14,580 nt of DNA from Eubacterium sp. (GTDB lineage: Bacteria; Bacillota; Clostridia; Oscillospirales; Acutalibacteraceae): positions 1 through 14,580 of the forward strand of contig JAIDJS010000151.1 of assembly GCA_029052085.1 (NCBI GenBank), written 5' to 3'. The position numbers were made by a program, and so were the translations under genes. This document shows, piece by piece, positions 1 to 7,120 of this stretch (within the stretch, counting starts at the first letter, position 1; each line of letters begins with the position of its first letter). A model generated the notes under the pieces. That model was not told where the DNA came from and did not search any database. It saw only the letters and a program-made list of their open reading frames with translations.

Positions 1-2
1 AT

Positions 3-506
3 CTTCTTCTGTCCTGCGCAGTAAGTCCGTGGAATTTTTATATGGAAGAGGATGCAATAAATGCACTTGATCAGATTGAGATTATGAGTTACGACTTGTG
101 CGATGAAAACGGCAATCACAGCTCTTTTGCAAGCGGTGCCGTTCAGCCTGTGCAGTATTTTCTGAACAAAGGCTTCAAACCTGAACAGATAAATTTAGGA
201 CTTCCGTTTTATGCAAGACCTGATGACGGCGGCGGAATTTGGATTAATTTCGATGACCCTGCCTATACTCCTGCCGACAGATTTCAGAATTATCGTGATG
301 GTATGTGGTTTTCAGGCACACAAATGATAATGGATAAAACTGCATATGCCATTGAAAACAATCTTGGCGGAATTATGATTTTTACTGCAACAGAGGATGT
401 GCCTTACAGCAATGAGCTGAGTCTTCTTAAATCAGTAAAAACTACTATAGATACACGCACTGTATCAGATGATAATGCAATAAATACAAAGGAGGATACA
501 GAATGA
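3..506 (+). CDS. Glycoside hydrolase family 18 protein, C-terminal part (cut by window edge)
   Basis: This is the last 167 residues of a GH18 (chitinase or endo-beta-N-acetylglucosaminidase type) TIM-barrel enzyme. The frame is open to the left edge: residues LSCAVSPWNFY precede the first ATG at 42 and read as a normal barrel strand, so that ATG is internal and the gene starts outside the window. Visible barrel features are the strand-6 motif IEIMSYD, the strand-7 motif INLGLPFYARP, and a final strand GGIMIFTATED, where many GH18 enzymes have a Trp in place of the Phe. The catalytic DxxDxDxE motif must lie upstream, so activity cannot be judged and chitinase cannot be told from endoglycosidase. 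The C-terminus is a short polar tail with no cell-wall anchor or carbohydrate-binding module. The stop overlaps the start of the next gene (ATGA). Confidence 0.85.
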   Translation, partial: LLLSCAVSPWNFYMEEDAINALDQIEIMSYDLCDENGNHSSFASGAVQPVQYFLNKGFKPEQINLGLPFYARPDDGGGIWINFDDPAYTPADRFQNYRDGMWFSGTQMIMDKTAYAIENNLGGIMIFTATEDVPYSNELSLLKSVKTTIDTRTVSDDNAINTKEDTE

Positions 507-1144
507 AAACTGCAAACAAAACAGGCTCGTTAGCTGTTTATTTCTTAACCTCAGTTATATTATCTTCTGTAACGATTATTTCAGTTCATTATTATATTCC
601 ATTTGTAAAACAAACTGCAGGTACATATAATATTGTAATGCTTTTGGGCGATCCGTTAAGGGATTTTCTGATGAAGGCTTTACTTCTTGTTGCCGGCATT
701 CTTGCATTTTTAACATTCCTTGTTAAGTCAAAAAAAGCACCGGATAGCAAAGCAATATATCCGTTTTATATGATTGGAATGGGCGCTTTGTGGATTGTTC
801 TGCCGTTTTTATCAGCTTATACAATCAGCAGATTCACAGGCGATTTAATTATTCAGACAGTAAGCGGTATTGCTGTTATTGCAAATGTTGTTTTTATGAT
901 GATAAGTATTTGCTGCGGTCTTATTGCGTTGATAGATGTGATTCATAATCTGTTTACTCCTTGTGAAAACAACAGCAAAGCAAACCGCTGTGCAGCACTT
1001 TTAACAGGTATTCCGACAGGCGGTGCTTTAGCTCTATTGCTTGTATCAGCCCTGCAGCCGGCAATAGGACTTAGTGGTATTTTCATTTTGTTTGGTGTAA
1101 TTACAGTGATTATTGGTATTATTAACACAGCAATTAATAAATAG
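503..1144 (+). CDS. Small multi-pass membrane protein, function unknown
   Basis: A 213-residue, very hydrophobic protein with about six predicted membrane segments (roughly residues 10-32, 52-75, 85-108, 116-145, 160-183 and 188-210) and short polar loops. I do not recognise a named family. The start is well supported: AAAGGAGG at 488-495 lies 7 bases before ATG 503, and the ATGA overlap with the GH18 gene indicates translational coupling. The two products are therefore likely made together, and the protein could help locate or work with the secreted glycosidase, but that is inference from position only. No catalytic motif, nucleotide-binding motif or signal peptidase site is apparent. Confidence 0.75.
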   Translation: MKTANKTGSLAVYFLTSVILSSVTIISVHYYIPFVKQTAGTYNIVMLLGDPLRDFLMKALLLVAGILAFLTFLVKSKKAPDSKAIYPFYMIGMGALWIVLPFLSAYTISRFTGDLIIQTVSGIAVIANVVFMMISICCGLIALIDVIHNLFTPCENNSKANRCAALLTGIPTGGALALLLVSALQPAIGLSGIFILFGVITVIIGIINTAINK

Positions 1145-1160
1145 ATAAAAAGTATCTGAT

Positions 1161-1200
1161 ATGCACTCCAAAAGTTATCCGACTTTTGGGGTGCATTATT
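1161..1200 (+). terminator. Intrinsic terminator of the GH18 operon
   Basis: A 15-bp stem (1161-1175 with 1182-1196; arms ATGCACTCCAAAAGT and ACTTTTGGGGTGCAT, one G-U wobble) with a 6-base loop, 16 bases after the membrane protein stop. The following TATTGTT is only a modest U-tract, so termination may be partial. Confidence 0.75.
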
Positions 1201-1247
1201 GTTACAGCGCATTTTGTTTTTGCTAAAGAAGAATGATGTATTGTCTA

Positions 1248-1276
1248 TTGTCAGTAATGTTTTTTTATGATATTAT
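1248..1276 (+). promoter_or_regulatory. Sigma-A-type promoter for the alpha-mannosidase
   Basis: A -35 box TTGTCA (1248-1253, 5 of 6) and a -10 box TATTAT (1271-1276, 5 of 6) are separated by exactly 17 bases. It lies after the GH18 operon terminator and about 64 bases before the GH38 start codon, so the mannosidase has its own transcript. No clear operator overlaps it. Confidence 0.6.
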
Positions 1277-1299
1277 GATTGTAAAATAAAACGGAGGTT

Positions 1300-1330
1300 G
1301 ATTAAGCTTGATAAATAGTGAAGCTTAATC
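1300..1330 (+). promoter_or_regulatory. Perfect inverted repeat between ribosome binding site and start codon
   Basis: GATTAAGCTT (1300-1309) and AAGCTTAATC (1321-1330) form a perfect 10-bp stem with an 11-base loop. The only good Shine-Dalgarno sequence, GGAGG at 1293-1297, is 42 bases before ATG 1340. If the RNA folds, the unpaired spacing shrinks to about 11 bases (2 before the stem and 9 after). It may therefore act as a structural spacer or a translational control element. An alternative is a small palindromic insertion. Confidence 0.55.
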
Positions 1331-1339
1331 CATTGCGCC

Positions 1340-4300
1340 ATGAAAAAAACATTTACACAAAACATATTTAATATAACCGATAAAATAGACCGTATCCGTA
1401 CGAGCCATAAGGAAAACGGAATAAATATTTCAAAAATTATAGACCGAGAGCGTATTGATGCTATGATTGACTTTTTATTTGAGAAGTCCTATACCCCTGT
1501 TGCTCAGCTGAATATAGAGGCTGCTTATGTAAGCAGTGAACCTTTGAAGTTTGAGGAACGTTTTTCAGGCAGAAAAATAGAAAATATCAAGGTTGGTGAT
1601 GTGTGGGCAGAGCATAATTTTGACTGTGCATGGTTTCATATCACTGGCAGTGTACCCGGTGGTGTTGACAGTAAAAAAGCAGTATATCTTTTAAACCTCG
1701 GCGGAGAAGGCTTAATATGTAAGGCTGACGGCACGGCGGTTCAGTCCATTACCTGCTCAGCTTCTGAATTTGAATATTCACTTGGTTTTCCCGTTAAACG
1801 GGTAGTTGACGATTTTTCAGAAAACGGTGTTGTTGATTTCTGGGTGGATGCCGCAGCAAATGATTTGTTCGGCAATCTGAAACATAAAGCAGCCATCGAA
1901 GAAGCCTGTATTGCCGTATGCAATGAAAATATCCGTGCGCTTGCCTATGATTTACAGGTGTTGATCTCTGTTTATGATACAAATCATAATGCGTATGCGG
2001 AGAATATTTTCGGAATGTGCAGGGAACTGCTGTCATCATATAAAAATATAACGGATGAAAAGGCTGCCGAGATACGCAAAAATATTGCACCCTTGCTTGC
2101 ACAGAAAAACAATGGCAATCCGTTTGAATATTTTGCAGTAGGTCATGCACATCTTGATCTTGCATGGAAGTGGCCTATCCGCGAAAGCAAGCGTAAGGGC
2201 GCACGAACCTTCAGCACACAGCTTCATAATATTGAAAAATATCCGGATTATATTTTCGGTGCATCACAGGCTCAGCTTTATGATTGGATAAAGGAGGATT
2301 ATCCGCAGATTTATAAGCGTGTTCTTGCGGCCGCCAAAACGCCGAACTGGGATGTTCAAGGCGCAACATGGGTTGAGATGGATTCAAACCTCATCAGCGG
2401 TGAAAGTCTGATAAGGCAGTTTTATTACGGTAAAAAGTTCTTTCGAGAGGAATTCGGACAGGACATGAAAATTCTTTGGCTGCCTGACAGCTTCGGTTAT
2501 TCTACCTGCTTGCCGCAGGTTATGAAGCTTGCAGGTGTGCCGTATTTCCTTACCCAGAAAATGAGCTGGAACACGGTAAATAAGTTTCCTTATCATACCT
2601 TTAAATGGCAGTCACCTGATGGTTCAGAGGTGTTTGCCCATATGCTGCCTGACGATACATATAACGGACCTGTTAAAGGAACTCGTCTTACATTCGGAGA
2701 AAAAAATTATCAGGAAAGGGCCATCAGCAACAATGCAATGATGCTTTACGGCATAGGTGACGGCGGTGCAGGACCGGGATATGAGCATATTGAGCGTATG
2801 CACAGATTCAATGATCTTGCGTATATGCCGAAGGTAACCCCTAAAAAGGCACTAGATAGCTTTAACATTCTTGATGACGGAAAAACCGATTATCCAACGC
2901 ATGTTGGCGAGCTGTATCTTGAAAGGCATCAGGGAACCTATACAACGCAGAGCAAAAATAAAAAGTATAATCGTAAATGCGAATTTGCGCTTAAGAATTA
3001 CGAATACCTTATGCTTCTTGCAGAAGAACGCGATATAGATGTTCCAATTTCAAGTACAGAGCTTGAACAACTCTGGAAAGAGGTTTTGCTGTACCAGTTC
3101 CACGATATTCTTCCCGGTTCATCAATTGACAGAGTGTATGATGAAAGCGTTGAAAGGTACGAAAAAATCCTTGCCCGTCTTAATGAGGGAATAAAAAATC
3201 TGTCAAATCAGCTTTTCGGCAAGGGATTGCTGAATCTGAATTCGTTTGCACAAAGTGGTATTTTCAAAATGAATGGCAATTGGTATTATACTGATGTGCC
3301 TGCAATGGGTTTTGCTCCGGTATCGCAGATGAAAAAGGCTGAGAATTTTACTGTTAAAGCAACCAACAATACAATCGAAAACGAAAAATTGTATGTTCAG
3401 TTTGAAAACGGATGTATCATTTCTCTGTTTGATAAAACACTCAATCGTGAGTTTGTGCAGCGCGGCAGAAAAATGGGTGTGTTTTCAAGCTATACAGATA
3501 TGGGGGATTGTTGGGATATCCGTCCGGTAAATTATCAGAAAAGCCGAACAGATGCAAAATGTACAGCCTTTGAAACAAAGCTTGACGGAGCCTGTGCATC
3601 TGCAACCGCAGAGTTCAAGCTTGGTGCAAGTACAATCAAATGCAGTTATGTTCTTATGCAGAACAGTGAACTTCTTGAAATGAATCTGACGATTGACTGC
3701 CATCAGAAAAATAAGATGATGCGTGTGGAATTCCCTGTTACTGTAATAAGCGATGAATGCAGCTTCAATGTTCCCTTTGGTCATATTAAGCGTGCTACAA
3801 CAGAAAACAACAGTGTTGAAAAAGCACAGTATGAGGTTTCAGGGCAGAAATTTGTTGATATCAGTGATGATAAATACGGAATTTCCATAATCAATGACTG
3901 CAAGTACGGCTACAGATGTAAGGGCAGTGTGATAGATATTGACCTTATCCGAAGTCCGCTCAGAGGTCCCGGAACAAATGTTGATCAGGGTGTGCATACC
4001 TTAAAGCTTGCAGTATATACACACGGCGGCAAGCTGTCTTCTGATACATACAAATATGCTTATCAGGTTAATAATGAGCTTGTTGATGTAAATGGTATTG
4101 GCGATTTGGATACTTTTGCACCATTTATCTGTGATAATGATAATATCATTCTGGAATCCGTAAAAATCTCTGATGATAAAGCCGGCGCCGTTTTGCGTCT
4201 GTATAACTGCAGTGACAGTAATCAGAAATGCACTGTAAGCTTTGACGGATATGAGGTGTCAGGCGTTACGGATGTTATGGAAGATAAAATTGTTAGTATT

Positions 4301-4360
4301 GATGAAGTATTAGAATTCAGACCATTTGAACTGAAGCTGGTAAAAGTGATTAAAAAGTAA
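1340..4360 (+). CDS. Alpha-mannosidase, glycoside hydrolase family 38
   Basis: A 1006-residue retaining alpha-mannosidase that removes terminal alpha-linked mannose, probably from N-glycan-derived oligosaccharides imported into the cell. No signal peptide is visible, so it should be cytoplasmic. The GH38 domain begins near residue 262. Zinc-ligand motif HAHLD is at 269-273 (His271 and Asp273), the nucleophile motif LPDSFGY has Asp383, GIGDGG is at 471-476, and QFHDILPGS supplies the last likely zinc ligand His588. Roles are assigned by analogy with Golgi mannosidase II. The C-terminal 400 residues look like the usual beta-sandwich domains, and the length fits bacterial GH38 enzymes. ATG 1340 is the only plausible start: TAG 1316 and TGA 1319 close the frame upstream, and no Shine-Dalgarno lies directly before it. 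It has its own promoter and terminator. Confidence 0.95.
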   Translation: MKKTFTQNIFNITDKIDRIRTSHKENGINISKIIDRERIDAMIDFLFEKSYTPVAQLNIEAAYVSSEPLKFEERFSGRKIENIKVGDVWAEHNFDCAWFHITGSVPGGVDSKKAVYLLNLGGEGLICKADGTAVQSITCSASEFEYSLGFPVKRVVDDFSENGVVDFWVDAAANDLFGNLKHKAAIEEACIAVCNENIRALAYDLQVLISVYDTNHNAYAENIFGMCRELLSSYKNITDEKAAEIRKNIAPLLAQKNNGNPFEYFAVGHAHLDLAWKWPIRESKRKGARTFSTQLHNIEKYPDYIFGASQAQLYDWIKEDYPQIYKRVLAAAKTPNWDVQGATWVEMDSNLISGESLIRQFYYGKKFFREEFGQDMKILWLPDSFGYSTCLPQVMKLAGVPYFLTQKMSWNTVNKFPYHTFKWQSPDGSEVFAHMLPDDTYNGPVKGTRLTFGEKNYQERAISNNAMMLYGIGDGGAGPGYEHIERMHRFNDLAYMPKVTPKKALDSFNILDDGKTDYPTHVGELYLERHQGTYTTQSKNKKYNRKCEFALKNYEYLMLLAEERDIDVPISSTELEQLWKEVLLYQFHDILPGSSIDRVYDESVERYEKILARLNEGIKNLSNQLFGKGLLNLNSFAQSGIFKMNGNWYYTDVPAMGFAPVSQMKKAENFTVKATNNTIENEKLYVQFENGCIISLFDKTLNREFVQRGRKMGVFSSYTDMGDCWDIRPVNYQKSRTDAKCTAFETKLDGACASATAEFKLGASTIKCSYVLMQNSELLEMNLTIDCHQKNKMMRVEFPVTVISDECSFNVPFGHIKRATTENNSVEKAQYEVSGQKFVDISDDKYGISIINDCKYGYRCKGSVIDIDLIRSPLRGPGTNVDQGVHTLKLAVYTHGGKLSSDTYKYAYQVNNELVDVNGIGDLDTFAPFICDNDNIILESVKISDDKAGAVLRLYNCSDSNQKCTVSFDGYEVSGVTDVMEDKIVSIDEVLEFRPFELKLVKVIKK

Positions 4361-4398
4361 TACTTTTCCACGTAAATTATATGTTTTAAAATATCAAA

Positions 4399-4437
4399 GG
4401 AGGTACTGTTTAACTTACAGTACCTCCATTTTTTATT
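4399..4437 (+). terminator. Intrinsic terminator of the alpha-mannosidase gene
   Basis: GGAGGTACTGT (4399-4409) pairs perfectly with ACAGTACCTCC (4417-4427) around a 7-base loop, followed by ATTTTTTATT. It is a strong terminator 38 bases after the GH38 stop. The T-rich stretch on its other side could also stop minus-strand transcripts. Confidence 0.88.
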
Positions 4438-4456
4438 GTGTATGCAACAAAGACAA

Positions 4457-4481
4457 CCACCTGCACACACTGTGCAGGTGG
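4457..4481 (-). terminator. Probable terminator of the ABC/DUF1275 operon
   Basis: A perfect 11-bp stem, CCACCTGCACA (4457-4467) with TGTGCAGGTGG (4471-4481), and a 3-base loop. Read on the minus strand it lies about 120 bases after the DUF1275 stop and is followed by TTGTCTTTGTT, an interrupted U-tract. On the plus strand it is followed by an A-rich run, so it would not terminate there. The distance and imperfect U-tract keep the confidence moderate; it could instead be an mRNA 3' stabiliser. Confidence 0.55.
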
Positions 4482-4602
4482 AAAAAGAAAAAGCTTTAAG
4501 CGGGGAAAGAAGCGGCTGAATAAAAATATCCTGATATATTAGAGAGCGATACAATAAGCGAATGAACAGGGGCTTCAGATATTTGCTTTTTGTTTCGCTT
4601 TT

Positions 4603-5286
4603 TTAGATTTCTTCATTTGCTTTCTCTCCCGTTTTAAACAAAATAAAGAATACAACTAATAATCCGAAAGCGGCAAACAAAACCGCTTTTATGTCTAAAA
4701 TGCTTGTTGCCGCAGCACCGATTGCCGCACCTGTTATAAAGAACAGAATGATTCCGAAATACTGAAGCGATCGGTTTAAGCTTTCTTTGTTTTTTGAAGT
4801 GAAAAAACTGAAAAGCAGTTCGGTTGCGCTTCTTAAATTTCCTGTGCACATTGTTGTTGCTATTGAATTTCCGTTTATTTTCCGAAAGCTTTGAACCTGA
4901 AGCGAGCAAACAAAAGAAACAAGGGTATTGGTTATAAGGTTATTTGCCCTGTTTGACGGAAGAAAGGCAGAAAGCACAAGAATTATGATTTCAAAAGCAA
5001 GAATAATCTGCCTCCAGTGCAGAAAGCTGTTTTTTCTGAAAATTCCTTTGATTGTTTCCGAAATCAGGATTCCTGCAATGAATGCAATTATCGGAATTAT
5101 ATATTGCCCGGCATCGGAAAAATTTCCTTCGGAAAGCTTGATTCCCATCAAAACAATGTTCCCTGTTTGTGCATTTGCAAAGACTGCCCCTCGGCATATA
5201 TAAGTATATGCGTCAAGAAATCCGCCGACAATGGCTAAAAGAGCGCCTGTTAAGAAGGCTTCAGACATCTGTTTTCTTTTCTTCAT
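4603..5286 (-). CDS. DUF1275 (YoaK-type) membrane protein
   Basis: A 227-residue protein of the DUF1275/YoaK family, whose molecular function is not established. Family features are the N-terminal GGFLDAYTY segment, the TGNIVLMGI motif with its conserved TGN, and about six membrane segments spread over the length. The second half carries the conserved region with MCTGNLRSA. I chose ATG at 5286: it gives the usual family length and places the start 49 bases after the upstream ABC gene stop, with a weak AAGAG 8 bases before it. The frame stays open to 5382, but that extension would add a basic, non-conserved N-terminus running into the ABC gene. It is probably co-transcribed with the two exporter genes; whether it works with them is unknown. 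Confidence 0.88.
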   Translation of the reverse strand: MKKRKQMSEAFLTGALLAIVGGFLDAYTYICRGAVFANAQTGNIVLMGIKLSEGNFSDAGQYIIPIIAFIAGILISETIKGIFRKNSFLHWRQIILAFEIIILVLSAFLPSNRANNLITNTLVSFVCSLQVQSFRKINGNSIATTMCTGNLRSATELLFSFFTSKNKESLNRSLQYFGIILFFITGAAIGAAATSILDIKAVLFAAFGLLVVFFILFKTGEKANEEI

Positions 5287-5335
5287 TATATCAACTCTTT
5301 TCTGTAATTTTTCCAATTTGCAGTATTGTTTTGGG

Positions 5336-7120
5336 TTATGCTTTTTGATATTTCTCTGCCTGTAAATGAAACATATAGGCATACTTCCCGTTTTTGTTCA
5401 TAAGCTCGCTGTGTGTTCCGCTTTCAACGATGATTCCGTTTTCCAAAACATAAATTTTATCTGCGTTTCTGGTTGTTGAAAGCCTGTGAGAAATAAATAT
5501 AACGGTTTTGTTTTCCGCTGCCTCCATCATTGCTTTGTTGAGATTGTATTCTGCAACGGGATCAAGGTTTGCAGACGGTTCATCCATTATTACATAAGGG
5601 CATTTCTTATAAAATGCTCTTGAAACGGCTACCTTTTGTGCCTCTCCGCCTGAAAGTATTGTGCCGTTATCATCAAATTCACGCAGCAGTTCGGTGTCCG
5701 TTGCGTTTTTCATTTCCTTTGTAAAGCCTGCGTGTTTAAGTGCTTTTTCAGCTTCTTTTTTATTTGGATTTATATCTAATGCAACGTTTTCTCCAAGCGA
5801 GGCAGAGAAAATCTGAAAATCCTGAAACACTGCTGAAAAGCGGTTTCTGTGGGAAGCATCTGTTTCGTCTTTTATATTTCTTCCGCCTATCAGAATTTCG
5901 CCGTCAGTAACATCATAAAGTCGCAGTAACAGGTTTGTAAGTGTTGTTTTTCCTGCACCGTTGTAGCCGACAAGGGCAATCTTTTCCTTTGGCTTTAAGG
6001 TCAAGCTGATGTTTTTCAGCGTTGGTTCGCTGTTTCCCGGGTATGTAAAGGAAACGTTTTTTAGCTCTATTTCCTCCGCAACGCTGTTGTCTGCTGTATG
6101 CTTGCCGTCTTTAATTCTGCTTTTTTCCTTGAGAAATTCTCTGTACTTTTCAATCATTCTGGATTGCTCTGAGAAATTCCTTGTAACATGAATGGTTAAA
6201 AATGCAAATGCGCTTGCAATATTTGCCGCGCCGTTAAAGGTGGCAACAAAATCGCCTGCTGAAAGGGTGTGCGATTTAAGCACGCAGTATCCGAGATAAA
6301 GCGGCAGAATAAACATAAAGCCGATAATCTGAACGCCGCTTTCCTGAAAAAAGTACATTGTGTCTATCTTTTTAACATATTTTCTCTGGTTTTCGATAAC
6401 ATCGTCTGCTGCATCATTGTACCGTTCAATAAGCAGCGATTTGATGCCGTTCATTCTTACCTCTTTTGCGTAATCCTGTAAATAGAAAATTCTTGCAAAA
6501 TAATCTGCTCTGCGGTGGAGCCGATTGTTGTCTATTCTTCTCTGTGATTGAAGCGTGCCGATTTTTCTGCTTATCGGTGTGAATATGATGATGGTTGCAA
6601 GAATGATGAGAAGGCATATGGGATCTATTGTAAGAATGATTGCTCCGATTGTAATAAGCGAAATGAGTTCGGAAACATAACCGCTGACCATGTTCAGAAT
6701 TCCCTGAAAGCTTCCTGCGGATGCTTCTATTGCAAGGATAAAGCTGTTGTAAAAGTGCGGATTGTCATATGCTTCAAGGTCAAGCTGTCTGGCTTTTTCG
6801 TAAAATTTTTCACTTAGTCCCTTTTGTGTTTTTTCCTTTGCTGTGTTCCAGTAAAATTCTCTGTAAAGCCAGCTTAATATTCTGCTTATAATGATTACTG
6901 CCGCAATGATAAGAACAGCATAAACGATTTTGGTTTTATCATCATGGCCTGTTGCAATATCAATAACATATTTAATTCCAAGAACGGCAACCAATCTTGT
7001 AGGCAGGGAAAGCATTATTTTCCAAAGGCATTCTCCGATTACAAGGGCAGGGGATATTCTGAATAAAATTCCAAGGAAGAAAAAGATGTTGGAAAAGATT
7101 GAATGCTCAGTTTTCTTCAT
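5336..7120 (-). CDS. ABC exporter subunit, permease plus ATPase (second of pair)
   Basis: A 594-residue half-transporter. The first 330 residues form a six-helix exporter-type membrane domain; the ATPase follows from about 350. Motifs: Walker A GYNGAGKT (385-392), Q-loop Gln433 in VFQDF, signature LSGGE (489-493), Walker B YVIMDE with catalytic Glu514, D-loop SANLD, and switch His545 in ISHRLS. All catalytic residues are present. There is no N-terminal C39 peptidase domain, so it is not a bacteriocin-processing exporter. The start ATG 7120 has a GGGAGGGAG site directly upstream, inside the last codons of the preceding ABC gene, giving a 14-base overlap and tight coupling. It most likely forms a heterodimer with that protein. 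The substrate (drug, lipid or peptide) cannot be read from the sequence. Confidence 0.93.
   Translation of the reverse strand: MKKTEHSIFSNIFFFLGILFRISPALVIGECLWKIMLSLPTRLVAVLGIKYVIDIATGHDDKTKIVYAVLIIAAVIIISRILSWLYREFYWNTAKEKTQKGLSEKFYEKARQLDLEAYDNPHFYNSFILAIEASAGSFQGILNMVSGYVSELISLITIGAIILTIDPICLLIILATIIIFTPISRKIGTLQSQRRIDNNRLHRRADYFARIFYLQDYAKEVRMNGIKSLLIERYNDAADDVIENQRKYVKKIDTMYFFQESGVQIIGFMFILPLYLGYCVLKSHTLSAGDFVATFNGAANIASAFAFLTIHVTRNFSEQSRMIEKYREFLKEKSRIKDGKHTADNSVAEEIELKNVSFTYPGNSEPTLKNISLTLKPKEKIALVGYNGAGKTTLTNLLLRLYDVTDGEILIGGRNIKDETDASHRNRFSAVFQDFQIFSASLGENVALDINPNKKEAEKALKHAGFTKEMKNATDTELLREFDDNGTILSGGEAQKVAVSRAFYKKCPYVIMDEPSANLDPVAEYNLNKAMMEAAENKTVIFISHRLSTTRNADKIYVLENGIIVESGTHSELMNKNGKYAYMFHLQAEKYQKA

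Noticed and set aside
943..1212. Minus-strand open frame opposite the small membrane protein gene
   Set aside because: It runs antisense to a well-supported coding region and across its terminator, has no ribosome binding site that I can see, and its composition looks like a frame shadow.
1298..1318. Possible leader peptide TTG-ATT-AAG-CTT-GAT-AAA-TAG before the mannosidase
   Set aside because: The TTG follows GGAGG with no spacing, so initiation there is improbable; the palindrome explains this stretch better.
4482..4602. Possible small gene or RNA between the mannosidase and DUF1275 genes
   Set aside because: Frames are very short (the best plus-strand one, from ATG 4562, is 14 codons), with no ribosome binding site or promoter. 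Apart from the hairpins listed, I see nothing here.
5287..5382. Extra N-terminal 32 residues of the DUF1275 frame
   Set aside because: They overlap the end of the ABC gene, are basic and non-hydrophobic, and do not fit the family start. ATG 5286 gives the normal length.
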